A program made the translations under genes and the position numbers. Of a stretch of DNA of 64,000 nt, positions 52,940 to 61,194 are shown in pieces (position 1 is the stretch's first letter; each line of letters begins with the position of its first letter). The stretch spans positions 682,001-746,000 of the forward strand of contig AP018794.1 of the NCBI GenBank assembly GCA_009731425.1. Reading direction: 5' to 3'. This DNA is from Lachnospiraceae bacterium KM106-2 (GTDB taxonomy: Bacteria; Bacillota; Clostridia; Lachnospirales; Lachnospiraceae). A model generated the notes under the pieces. The model was not told the origin of the DNA, made no database searches, and was given only the letters and a program-made list of their open reading frames with translations.

Positions 52940-54004
52940 ATGAGATATTTTGAAAATTGTAGCGGCAGGTTGCATACAATAAGACCTGGTGATACTTTAT
53001 ATAAAATTAGTCAGCAATATGACGTGCCAATCGATGCTATCTTCCGTGCTAATCCTTATACTGATATATACCAGTTGATCATTGGAGAACGAATTTGCGT
53101 TCCAACTGTATGGGAAATAGATGATGATGATATGAATCGGCCGCCATTAGAACCAGGCCCTGTTGAGATGCCAGACGATAGAATGCCAATGGAACCAGGC
53201 CCAGTTGAAATTCCAGATGATAGAATGCCAATGGAACCGGGGCCGGTTGAAATTCCAGATGATAGAATGCCAATGGAACCGGGGCCGGTTGAAATTCCAG
53301 ATGATAGAATGCCAATGGGACCGGGACCAGTTGAAACGCCAAATGGAAGAATGCCAATGGGACCGGGACCAGTTGAAACGCCAAATGGAAGAATGCAAAA
53401 TGGAAGAATGCCAATGGGACCGGGACCAGTTGAAACGCCAAATGGAAGAATGCAAAACGGAAGAATGCCAATGGGACCGGGACCAGTTGAAACGCCAAAT
53501 GGAAGAATGCAAAACGGAAGAATGCCAATGGGACCGGGACCAGTTGAGACGCCAAATGGAAGAATGCAAAACGGAAGAATGCCAATGGGACCAGGACCAG
53601 TTGAGACGCCAAATGGAAGAATGCAAAACGGAAGAATGCCAATGGGACCAGGACCAGTTGAAACGCCAAATGGAAGAATGCAAAACGGAAGAATGCCAAT
53701 GGAACCAGGACCTGTAGAGACGCCAACTAGGAGGCTTCCAATGAGAAATAGCATGCAGGATAATGTACCAAGACGTCCAATCGATCAAGAATTTTCTGCG
53801 GAACAGTCAAGACAAATTTATCCTTTTGTTATTATAGAATATGTAGTACATTCAAGAGAGTCTCTAAAAGATATCTTAGATAGATTCGGAATGGATATGG
53901 ATAGCTTCTCAACGTATAATGATCCTAGAAGAGTAATCATTAAAGAGGGGACTACGGTTCGGGTAAGAAATGACCAAACTATGGATGATGAAAAAATAGA
54001 ATAA
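52940..54004 (+). CDS. LysM protein with tandem repeat region, 354 aa
   Basis: The N-terminal LysM (HTIRPGDTLYKISQQYDVPI) binds peptidoglycan or spore-coat polymer. Residues about 70-262 are a tandem repeat: first RMPMEPGPVEIPDD units of 14 aa, then RMPMGPGPVETPNG and 19-aa units that add RMQNG. The C-terminus carries a second, weaker LysM-like part (EYVVHSRESLKDILDRFGMD). The Pro/Gly/Met repeat should be extended. No signal peptide is seen, which fits a spore coat or morphogenetic protein such as SafA. AGGAGGTTTTT precedes the ATG. Confidence 0.85.
   Translation: MRYFENCSGRLHTIRPGDTLYKISQQYDVPIDAIFRANPYTDIYQLIIGERICVPTVWEIDDDDMNRPPLEPGPVEMPDDRMPMEPGPVEIPDDRMPMEPGPVEIPDDRMPMEPGPVEIPDDRMPMGPGPVETPNGRMPMGPGPVETPNGRMQNGRMPMGPGPVETPNGRMQNGRMPMGPGPVETPNGRMQNGRMPMGPGPVETPNGRMQNGRMPMGPGPVETPNGRMQNGRMPMGPGPVETPNGRMQNGRMPMEPGPVETPTRRLPMRNSMQDNVPRRPIDQEFSAEQSRQIYPFVIIEYVVHSRESLKDILDRFGMDMDSFSTYNDPRRVIIKEGTTVRVRNDQTMDDEKIE
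53145..53727 (+). repeat. Tandem repeat, 42-bp then 57-bp units, in the LysM gene
   Basis: Four 42-bp type units (PxEPGPVExPDDRM) are followed by a shift in wording to GPGPVETPNG and by about six 57-bp units that are almost identical in DNA. All unit lengths are multiples of three, so copy number can change without frameshift, a feature of hypervariable surface proteins. Confidence 0.9.
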
Positions 54005-54009
54005 TTATA

Positions 54010-54048
54010 AAAAATGGGCTGTTGATTTAGGATCGACAGTCCATTTTA
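54010..54048 (+). terminator. Terminator after the LysM gene
   Basis: AAAATGGGCTGT pairs with ACAGTCCATTTT (one G-T pair) around a 13-nt loop, with a short T run. Confidence 0.75.
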
Positions 54049-54120
54049 AATGAACAGTAGAATGCGCTTAAATTGTGAAAAAATAACAAAAACAGAATAT
54101 GGCATTTTTTTAACAAGTGT

Positions 54121-54149
54121 TTGACAAAGCAACTACTTGTAAATATAAT
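54121..54149 (+). promoter_or_regulatory. Consensus sigma-A promoter of corA
   Basis: TTGACA (54121-54126) and TATAAT (54144-54149) are both perfect and exactly 17 nt apart. Transcription should begin near 54156, leaving a leader of about 228 nt. Confidence 0.88.
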
Positions 54150-54155
54150 AAGACT

Positions 54156-54383
54156 AAGTAATTATGTTTAATATGTCAAACTAATATTACGTCAAATCTA
54201 TCAAACATAATGTATACTAATACGCAGAGAAAGGATGCTGATTATATGGAAGCTGGACCGAGTTATAGGTGCCCAAAGAATAGAATAAAAAATATAGTCG
54301 CATACTCCTTTTATAGGTGCAGAGGTATACAAGAATGATATGGATACTTACTGCTTATAGTAAGGAGTAGTAAGGAGAAAAAA
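54156..54383 (+). promoter_or_regulatory. Long corA leader, possible regulatory RNA
   Basis: Between the promoter and corA lie about 228 nt without a normal gene. It contains two copies of TTATAGGTGC (54264-54273, 54311-54320) and a possible 10-bp imperfect hairpin (CATACTCCT with AGAGGTATAC). I compared it with the M-box Mg2+ riboswitch and could not see its conserved core. Magnesium transporters are often controlled by leaders, so a different RNA sensor or leader peptide is likely. Confidence 0.5.
54246..54338 (+). CDS. Possible 30-aa leader peptide upstream of corA
   Basis: An ATG after AGAAAGGATGCTGATT opens a frame of 30 codons, beginning MEAGPSYRCPKNRIK and ending SFYRCRGIQE. The peptide is basic and contains the repeat YRC twice, encoded by the direct repeats. 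It could be a translated leader peptide or a chance frame. Confidence 0.3.
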   Translation: MEAGPSYRCPKNRIKNIVAYSFYRCRGIQE

Positions 54384-55319
54384 ATGATAGAAATTTTTAA
54401 AACCTTTGAAGATGGTGTTCGTCGCATTGATTCTATGGAAGAAGGTAGCTGGATCGCATTAACGGATCCTACTGCAACTGAACTATTAGAAGTATCAGAC
54501 CGGTATCATATCGATATCGATCATTTAAGAGCACCGTTGGATGAAGAAGAGCGATCCAGAATAGAAGTTGAAGATGACTATACTCTAGTTCTTGTGGATA
54601 TTCCTAGTATTGAACAAAGGAATAATAAAGATTGTTATGTGACAATTCCACTTGCAATAATCATTGCAGATGATGTTATTATTACCAACTGCTTAGAAGA
54701 AACTTCGATTCTGAAAAGTTTTATGGATGGCAGGGTAAAAGGTTTCTATACCTTTAAGAAGACAAGATTTATTCTACAGATTCTTTATAAAAATGCAACA
54801 GTATACCTACAGAACTTACGCGTTATTGATCGCAAGAGCGAAGAAATTGAACATAAGTTGCATCAGTCAACAAAGAATCGAGAATTAATTGAGCTGCTAG
54901 AATTAGAGAAGAGCCTGGTGTACTTTACTACATCGCTACGTTCTAATGAGGTGGTACTTGAAAAGCTGATGAAGATTGATAGTATCAAAAAGTATCCAGA
55001 AGATACGGAATTATTAGAAGATGTTATTGTAGAAAACAAGCAGGCGATTGAAATGGCCAATATTTATAGTGGAATTTTAAGTGGTATGATGGATGCGTTT
55101 GCTTCTGTTATATCCAACAATCTGAATATCGTCATGAAGTTTTTAGCGACGGTGACGATTGTGTTATCCATTCCAACAATGATTGCCAGTTTCTATGGTA
55201 TGAATTTTGATAATATCCCATTGAATCATAGCCCATATGGTTTTTATGTGGTAACTCTTGTTGCTTTTGCAATTACAGGTATTATCGCATACTTCTTTGC
55301 AAAAAAGGATTTGTTCTAA
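54384..55319 (+). CDS. corA: CorA-type magnesium transporter, 311 aa
   Basis: A long cytoplasmic domain with a coiled-coil stalk is followed by two membrane helices near the end. The signature YGMNF (from Tyr271) sits between them as expected, then NIPLNHSPYGF in the loop. It forms a pentamer that lets Mg2+ (or Co2+, Ni2+) enter. AAGGAGAAAAAA precedes the start. A long leader suggests Mg2+-dependent control. Confidence 0.95.
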   Translation: MIEIFKTFEDGVRRIDSMEEGSWIALTDPTATELLEVSDRYHIDIDHLRAPLDEEERSRIEVEDDYTLVLVDIPSIEQRNNKDCYVTIPLAIIIADDVIITNCLEETSILKSFMDGRVKGFYTFKKTRFILQILYKNATVYLQNLRVIDRKSEEIEHKLHQSTKNRELIELLELEKSLVYFTTSLRSNEVVLEKLMKIDSIKKYPEDTELLEDVIVENKQAIEMANIYSGILSGMMDAFASVISNNLNIVMKFLATVTIVLSIPTMIASFYGMNFDNIPLNHSPYGFYVVTLVAFAITGIIAYFFAKKDLF

Positions 55320-55364
55320 TTTCCATTCAAACAGATCAGAGATAAGAAAGGCTAGGGGATAGAA

Positions 55365-56237
55365 ATGAAGTTTATTGATAAAATGGAGCGCAAATATGGT
55401 CGTCATGCCATCCCAAATTTGATGTACTATGTTATCGTCATGCAGATTGTAGGTATTATTGTGGGACAGATCAATCCGACATTTCTTGTGAATTATCTTG
55501 GTCTTGATGTGGCGAAAGTCATGCAAGGACAAGTTTGGCGTTTAGTAACGTTTATTCTTACAGGATATGCAGGAACGATAAATCTGACCAACATTATAGA
55601 TGTGTTTTTAGTAGCCATTGAGTTATACCTATATTACTATATAGGAAGATCGTTAGAGAACGCTTGGGGAAGCTTTCGCTTTAATCTGTATTATATATCT
55701 GGCATACTATTTAACATAATTACGGCGTTTATTTTATATTTTGTAATTACAGGACTTGGCTACGATGCACCAAGGAGTTATGGATATGGTTTAACTTATG
55801 TTAATCGTTCTTTATTCTTGGCATTTGCGGCAGTATTTCCTAATATGGAATTACTATACATGTTCTTAATTCCGTTGAAAGTGAAATACTTAGGATACTT
55901 TTATGGGGCATTTATTGCGTATGATGTAGTAGAGGCATTTATAAGTGGTCAAATTGGGATAGGTGTCAGCATTATTGTAGCACTTATGAACTTTATCATT
56001 TTCTTTATTAGCACCAGAAACAAGAAAAGAGTCCCAATGGGAAGAAAAATACAAAGGAAAAAGTATCATCATGCGGTGAAAGAAGATACAACAGGACCAA
56101 GACATCGTTGTGCAGTCTGTGGTAGGACGGAATTGGATGATGATAGATTGGAATTTCGTTACTGCTCAAGATGTGAAGGCAACTATGAATATTGCTCAGA
56201 TCATTTATTTACACACGAACATGTGAAAAAACACTAG
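55365..56237 (+). CDS. Rhomboid-like membrane protein with zinc ribbon, 290 aa
   Basis: About six membrane helices are visible. YYYIGRSLENAWGSFRFNLYY fits the rhomboid GRxxExxxGS element, but the catalytic GxSG is absent (the region reads YVNRSLFLAF) and no catalytic His is seen. So it is an inactive rhomboid-like protein. A cytoplasmic tail has a zinc ribbon, CAVCGRTE and CSRCEGN, plus His-rich ends. Inactive rhomboids often bind membrane proteins without cutting them. GGCTAGGGGATAGAA precedes the ATG. Confidence 0.8.
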   Translation: MKFIDKMERKYGRHAIPNLMYYVIVMQIVGIIVGQINPTFLVNYLGLDVAKVMQGQVWRLVTFILTGYAGTINLTNIIDVFLVAIELYLYYYIGRSLENAWGSFRFNLYYISGILFNIITAFILYFVITGLGYDAPRSYGYGLTYVNRSLFLAFAAVFPNMELLYMFLIPLKVKYLGYFYGAFIAYDVVEAFISGQIGIGVSIIVALMNFIIFFISTRNKKRVPMGRKIQRKKYHHAVKEDTTGPRHRCAVCGRTELDDDRLEFRYCSRCEGNYEYCSDHLFTHEHVKKH

Positions 56238-56344
56238 ATATGCCAACACATTTTCTAGTAAAGAAAATTATCGTTTTTTGAAGATTGGGTATACTAATTA
56301 TATACAAATTCAAAATTCAATGTGTTGAAGTAATGGAGGATTAT

Positions 56345-57766
56345 ATGAACAAGAAAACTAAAATTATCTGTACTATTGGACCAGCAACAAGCTCACCAGA
56401 GCAATTAAAGAAATTAATGCTTAATGGTATGGACATCGCAAGAATCAACTTTTCTCATGGAACACATGAATCTCATGGAAAAACTATGGATACAATTAAG
56501 AAAGTTAGAGAGGAGTTAGGTTTACCAATCGCGATCCTTTTAGATACTAAAGGACCTGAAATTCGTACTAAATTATTAGAAAACGATGAAAAGGTTGAGC
56601 TTGAGGCAGGACAAACATTTACTTTGACAATCGAAGACATCATTGGAAATAAGGAAAAAGTAGCTGTGACTTACGAAGATCTTACTAAAGATGTAGTTCC
56701 AGGAAACACAATCTTAATTGACGATGGTTTAATTGAATTAACTGTAAAAGAAGTAACAGAAACAGACGTAGTCTGTGAAGTAATCAATGGAGGATCTTTA
56801 TCTAATCGTAAAGGTGTAAACATTCCAAGTGTTAACATTAATCTTCCAGCTATTACAGAAAAAGATAAAGAAGATATCATTTTTGGTATCAATCAAGGTG
56901 TTGATTTCATCGCTGCATCATTCGTTCGTAGCGCAGATGCTGTAAGTGAAATCAGAAAGATTTTAAAAGATAGTAATTCTGATATTGCTATTATCTCGAA
57001 AATTGAAAATGAAGAAGGTATCAACAATTTAGATTCAATCATTGAAGCTAGTGATGGTATCATGGTTGCACGTGGTGATTTAGGTGTTGAAGTACCAGCT
57101 GAATGTGTACCAACACTACAAAAACAAATCATCCAAAAATGTAACGATGCTTACAAACCAGTTATTACTGCAACACAGATGTTAGATTCTATGATCCGTA
57201 ATCCAAGACCAACAAGAGCCGAAGTAACTGACGTTGCTAACGCAATCTATGATGGTACTGATGCGATCATGTTATCTGGTGAAACTGCAATGGGTAAATA
57301 TCCAATCGAAGCAGTTAAGATGATGGCTAACATCGCAATGGAAACAGAATCAAACTTAGATTACAAAGAACTTCTTGAAGAAAAGAAAGTACATCGTTCA
57401 AGAGGAATTTCAAGCGCAATCTGTTATTCAGCAATCGCAACAGCTGCAACTCTTCACTCTAGAGTAATTATTGCATCAAGTTTCTCAGGTTATACTGCAA
57501 GATTAGTTTCTAAATTTAGAACAAAATCTATGGTAGTAGGTTTATCACCAATGGAAAGAACTTTAAGAAAAATGCAATTATACTGGGGTGTTAAACCAAT
57601 TCTTACAGATGAGGTTAACTCTACAGATAACTTATTAGAATCTGCAATCGGCAAGGTGAAAGAATTAGGTTATGTAGAAAAAGATGATACTGTAGTATTA
57701 ACTGCAGGTGTTCCAGCTGGTAAAACTGGTGTTACTAACATGATTAAAGTTGTTACAATTGATTAA
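56345..57766 (+). CDS. pyk: Pyruvate kinase, 473 aa
   Basis: The ATG at 56345 follows ATGGAGGATTAT; the open frame further upstream has no site. The start KIICTIGPATSSPEQLKKL, the IARINFSHG loop, the LLDTKGPEIRT strand, the metal-binding IISKIENEEGINN and MVARGDLGVEVP and the SGETAMGKYP segment are all intact. It turns phosphoenolpyruvate and ADP into pyruvate and ATP, the last step of glycolysis. The extra C-terminal PEP-utiliser domain of many Bacillus enzymes is missing. Confidence 0.97.
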   Translation: MNKKTKIICTIGPATSSPEQLKKLMLNGMDIARINFSHGTHESHGKTMDTIKKVREELGLPIAILLDTKGPEIRTKLLENDEKVELEAGQTFTLTIEDIIGNKEKVAVTYEDLTKDVVPGNTILIDDGLIELTVKEVTETDVVCEVINGGSLSNRKGVNIPSVNINLPAITEKDKEDIIFGINQGVDFIAASFVRSADAVSEIRKILKDSNSDIAIISKIENEEGINNLDSIIEASDGIMVARGDLGVEVPAECVPTLQKQIIQKCNDAYKPVITATQMLDSMIRNPRPTRAEVTDVANAIYDGTDAIMLSGETAMGKYPIEAVKMMANIAMETESNLDYKELLEEKKVHRSRGISSAICYSAIATAATLHSRVIIASSFSGYTARLVSKFRTKSMVVGLSPMERTLRKMQLYWGVKPILTDEVNSTDNLLESAIGKVKELGYVEKDDTVVLTAGVPAGKTGVTNMIKVVTID

Positions 57767-57813
57767 TTGATATGATTAACTAATTTGTTGATTTCAACGA
57801 ATAATTAGATAGT

Positions 57814-57870
57814 AAAAAATGAAGTATGGAAAGTGAATCGTGCTATTCATTTTTTCTACTTCATTTTTTT
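57814..57870 (+). terminator. Terminator after pyk
   Basis: AAAAAATGAAGTA pairs with TACTTCATTTTTT; an inner stem GTGAAT/ATTCAT extends the structure. A seven-T run ends it. Confidence 0.85.
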
Positions 57871-57889
57871 ATTCAGGAGGAATACAAAT

Positions 57890-60800
57890 ATGGTTTGGAT
57901 AAATCTAGTTGGATTGTCCACGATAGCCGTTTTCGCAGCATTATATGTGTTTAGATTACGTAAATTGGAATTTGGCCAGTGGAATGAATCAATCTCATGG
58001 GTGAGTGTCGCTCTGTTTTTTGGTTTGGCATTAGTGGTAAGAATGATAGGGGCAATGGTATCTAAAGGGTATGATACAGACATAAATTGTTTTTACGGTT
58101 GGTCGAATCTCGTTGCTGAAAATGGATTTTCAAAGTTTTATACAAGTGGAACATTTACGGATTATCCACCTGGTTACATGTACATATTATATGTAATTGG
58201 GAAACTGTTCCGTCTTTTGAATATTGAATATTCTTCTAGTGGTTGTCTGCTATTACTGAAGTTTCCTGCAATTGTATGTGATCTTTTAACAGGTATGATC
58301 CTATACAAAATTGCGGCAAAACGATTGAGACAGACAGATGCATTAATCATTAGCGGGATTTATTTATTTAATCCGGCAATCTATATTAATTCAACGATTT
58401 GGGGACAAGTAGATTCTATCTTTACTCTTGGGGTTGTTTTAATCTTATATTATATAGTAAATAAAAAGCATGAGAGAGCATTTTATGTATATGCGATAGC
58501 AACTTTGATCAAACCACAGACAATCCTGTTTACACCAATCTTGTTATTGGCATGTTTTGAAGAAGTGTTTGTGGATTATGATAGCGATAAGCTTAGCAGT
58601 ACATGGATTCCTTTTGCTTGGACATTCCGCGCACAAATATTTAAGAAATATATTGTGAATGCTGTAGCTGCAATTGGTGTTATGTTTGCATTGATCTTAC
58701 CATTTGGTGTCTCAGAAGTAGTAAAACAATTTACTAAGACACTAGGATCTTATGATCGAGCAAGTGTAAATGCATATAACATTTGGACTATGTTTGGACT
58801 AAATTGGCATTTGCAGACAGATAAGTTTTTAGGTATCACATATCGCGGTTATGGTACGTTCTTTATTATTGTTATACTAGTGGTAACAGTGATCTTCTTC
58901 TTTACGATGAAAAAGAAAAAGAGCAAGTATTTCCTTCTTGCAGCATTCGTGAATGTGTGTATGTTTACATTTTCTGTGCGTATGCATGAACGTTATCTGT
59001 TCCCGGCATTAATCTTAATATTGATCGCATTTTTATATAAACCAAATAAGCATCTGCTGGTGAGTTTTGGATTGCTTTCTGTCGCACATTTTTATAATGT
59101 GGCTTATGTTTATTTGACTTATCCAGATCATTTTGATTGGGATGATAAAACGCCAAATCATGCTTCGGTGATCATGGTTCTTGTAGTGATGTATTTCTTG
59201 TTTATCGTTTATCGTTACTATTTTAAAAATAAGAAAGATAATACAAATTATAAAGAAGTGAAGACAACAGTGAGTAAAAAACAGAAAAAGAATAATTTTG
59301 GAATCACACCGTCTAGTGCGACTATGAAATTTACTAAGTTTGATTGGATCTGTATGCTTCTTATTATTGGAATCTATTCCATTTTTGCAATTCGAGATCT
59401 GGGATATAAGGAAGCTCCGGAGACAGGATGGGAACAGACGAAAGAGAATGAAGCAATCACACTTGATTTTGGTAAGAAGGTAAATATCGGTGAGATTAAT
59501 TATTATCTTGGTAATTATGAAAATCGAACATTTGATATCTATACTTCTGATGACACCATGTCATGGAAGAAGATCAGCCCAGCTGATGATGGAACCGATT
59601 TTAACATGTGTAGTGTATTTAAGTGGGATACGTTTTCAATCCAGAAACAGGCAAGATACATTCGGCTTGTGTCTACGAAAGAATGCGCTGTGATCAAAGA
59701 ATTGTATTTGACGGATCCGGATGGAAAACATCTAGTTCCAATTAATACAAGACAATATAAGAACTTATTTGATGAACAGACAACATTCGATCCGGCTAAG
59801 TCGTTTCGAAGCGGTACGTATTTTGACGAAATCTATCATGCTAGAACGGCATATGAATATATTCATGGATTATATAGCTATGAGAATACTCATCCACCGT
59901 TAGGCAAGATTTTTATTTCACTTGGTATTCGTATGTTTGGTATGAATCCATTTGGATGGAGAATCATGGGGACGTTATTCGGGATTGCTATGTTACTTGT
60001 GATTTATCTGTTTGGTAAAAAAATGTTCCGGAAAACGAGTATTGCTAGTGTGGTTACCATCTTGTTTGCAGCGGATTTTATGCATTTTACGCAGACAAGA
60101 ATCGCTACTATTGATGTTTTTGTTACATTCTTCGTTATTCTAATGTATTATTTTATGTATTGCTATACAAAACAAAGCTTTTTTGATACGAAGTTGTCGA
60201 AGACATTTGTGACTTTGCTTTTATGTGGAATCAGCATGGGGCTTGGTATTGCATGTAAAGCGACGGGAGTTTATGCAGCGGTTGGACTGGCTGTTATCTT
60301 TTTCTGGAATCTATCAATTCGATATCGTGAATATCGATATGCATGCCAGGATGTAAAGGGAACGACCAATGGAATCAGCCATGAATATGTAGTGAAAAAT
60401 TTTGCATCAAAGACATGGAAGACAATAGGATTTTGTTTGATCGCATTTATCGTGATCCCATTTATCATTTATCTATTATCTTACCTCCCATTTAGTGATG
60501 GAACTGATGCGGGACTATTAAAGAGGATGTTTGATAATCAGGTGTCTATGTTCAATTATCATTCGCACTTAGTAGCTACTCATCCATACTCTTCGTGGTG
60601 GTATGAATGGCCAACTATGGTTCGCCCAATTTGGTATTATTCAAATGAAATATCATCAAATGTAGCAGAAGGAATCAGCGCATTTGGAAATCCACTTGTA
60701 TGGTGGGTTGGCATTCCTTCGTTTATCTATATGATCTATCTTGCTGTGAAAGAAAGAGATAGAAAAGCGATCTTTTTGATCGTTGGCTATATGGCACAGT

Positions 60801-61066
60801 ATTTACCTTGGTTTTTCGTGACTAGAATTACGTTTATTTATCACTATTTCCCAAGTGTGCCTTTTGTTATTTTGATGATCGCATATTCGATCGTTCGTCT
60901 GGTGAAACGGTTCCCTAAAGTAAAATATGGAGTTGTGGTATATGTGGCAGTAGCGTGTATCTTATTCTTTATGTTTTATCCAGTATTGTCAGGGCAGCCG
61001 GTTGCAAAATCCTATGTAAATCATTTCTTACGATGGTTTGACAGCTGGGTATTGTTGGTGAAATAA
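57890..61066 (+). CDS. GT-C glycosyltransferase / discoidin-like / PMT fusion, 1058 aa
   Basis: The start is ATG 57890, after CAGGAGGAATACAA. Residues about 1-450 form a multi-helix GT-C enzyme (YDTDINCFYGWSNLVAE, TDYPPGYMYI, STIWGQVDSIFTL). A soluble domain of about 130 residues follows that reads like F5/8 type C (EAITLDFGKKVNIGEINYY, ARYIRLVSTKE). The last 430 residues are a PMT protein O-mannosyltransferase (YFDEIYHARTAYEYIHG, ENTHPPLGKIFISLG, with the DE motif). Both halves use lipid-linked sugars and act outside the membrane. The fusion suggests successive steps on one cell surface glycan or glycoprotein. Confidence 0.9.
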   Translation: MVWINLVGLSTIAVFAALYVFRLRKLEFGQWNESISWVSVALFFGLALVVRMIGAMVSKGYDTDINCFYGWSNLVAENGFSKFYTSGTFTDYPPGYMYILYVIGKLFRLLNIEYSSSGCLLLLKFPAIVCDLLTGMILYKIAAKRLRQTDALIISGIYLFNPAIYINSTIWGQVDSIFTLGVVLILYYIVNKKHERAFYVYAIATLIKPQTILFTPILLLACFEEVFVDYDSDKLSSTWIPFAWTFRAQIFKKYIVNAVAAIGVMFALILPFGVSEVVKQFTKTLGSYDRASVNAYNIWTMFGLNWHLQTDKFLGITYRGYGTFFIIVILVVTVIFFFTMKKKKSKYFLLAAFVNVCMFTFSVRMHERYLFPALILILIAFLYKPNKHLLVSFGLLSVAHFYNVAYVYLTYPDHFDWDDKTPNHASVIMVLVVMYFLFIVYRYYFKNKKDNTNYKEVKTTVSKKQKKNNFGITPSSATMKFTKFDWICMLLIIGIYSIFAIRDLGYKEAPETGWEQTKENEAITLDFGKKVNIGEINYYLGNYENRTFDIYTSDDTMSWKKISPADDGTDFNMCSVFKWDTFSIQKQARYIRLVSTKECAVIKELYLTDPDGKHLVPINTRQYKNLFDEQTTFDPAKSFRSGTYFDEIYHARTAYEYIHGLYSYENTHPPLGKIFISLGIRMFGMNPFGWRIMGTLFGIAMLLVIYLFGKKMFRKTSIASVVTILFAADFMHFTQTRIATIDVFVTFFVILMYYFMYCYTKQSFFDTKLSKTFVTLLLCGISMGLGIACKATGVYAAVGLAVIFFWNLSIRYREYRYACQDVKGTTNGISHEYVVKNFASKTWKTIGFCLIAFIVIPFIIYLLSYLPFSDGTDAGLLKRMFDNQVSMFNYHSHLVATHPYSSWWYEWPTMVRPIWYYSNEISSNVAEGISAFGNPLVWWVGIPSFIYMIYLAVKERDRKAIFLIVGYMAQYLPWFFVTRITFIYHYFPSVPFVILMIAYSIVRLVKRFPKVKYGVVVYVAVACILFFMFYPVLSGQPVAKSYVNHFLRWFDSWVLLVK

Positions 61067-61105
61067 CGAGAAGAAACAAGTTTTGATTGTTATTCACGTA
61101 AATAG

Positions 61106-61145
61106 AAACGGTGCCGATTTTATGAATTGGCACCGTAATTTTTTG
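61106..61145 (+). terminator. Terminator after the PMT fusion gene
   Basis: ACGGTGCCGATT pairs with AATTGGCACCGT (one G-T pair) around a short loop, and a T run follows. Confidence 0.9.
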
Positions 61146-61194
61146 TATATGATGATTTACATAAAACAGGATGAGGGGAATAAGGAGAGTAAGT

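Noticed and set aside
53145..53727. CRISPR-like array of regular repeats
   Set aside because: Units are contiguous with no variable spacers and translate as one protein repeat.
53056..53788. Long open frames of more than 200 codons on both strands over the LysM repeat
   Set aside because: The repeat unit is a multiple of three with no stops in other frames, so long shadow frames arise by themselves. They lack ribosome sites.
54156..54383. M-box or cobalamin riboswitch upstream of corA
   Set aside because: ATAGGTGC recalls the start of cobalamin elements, but the conserved GCCACTG and other core parts are missing; the M-box core is not seen either.
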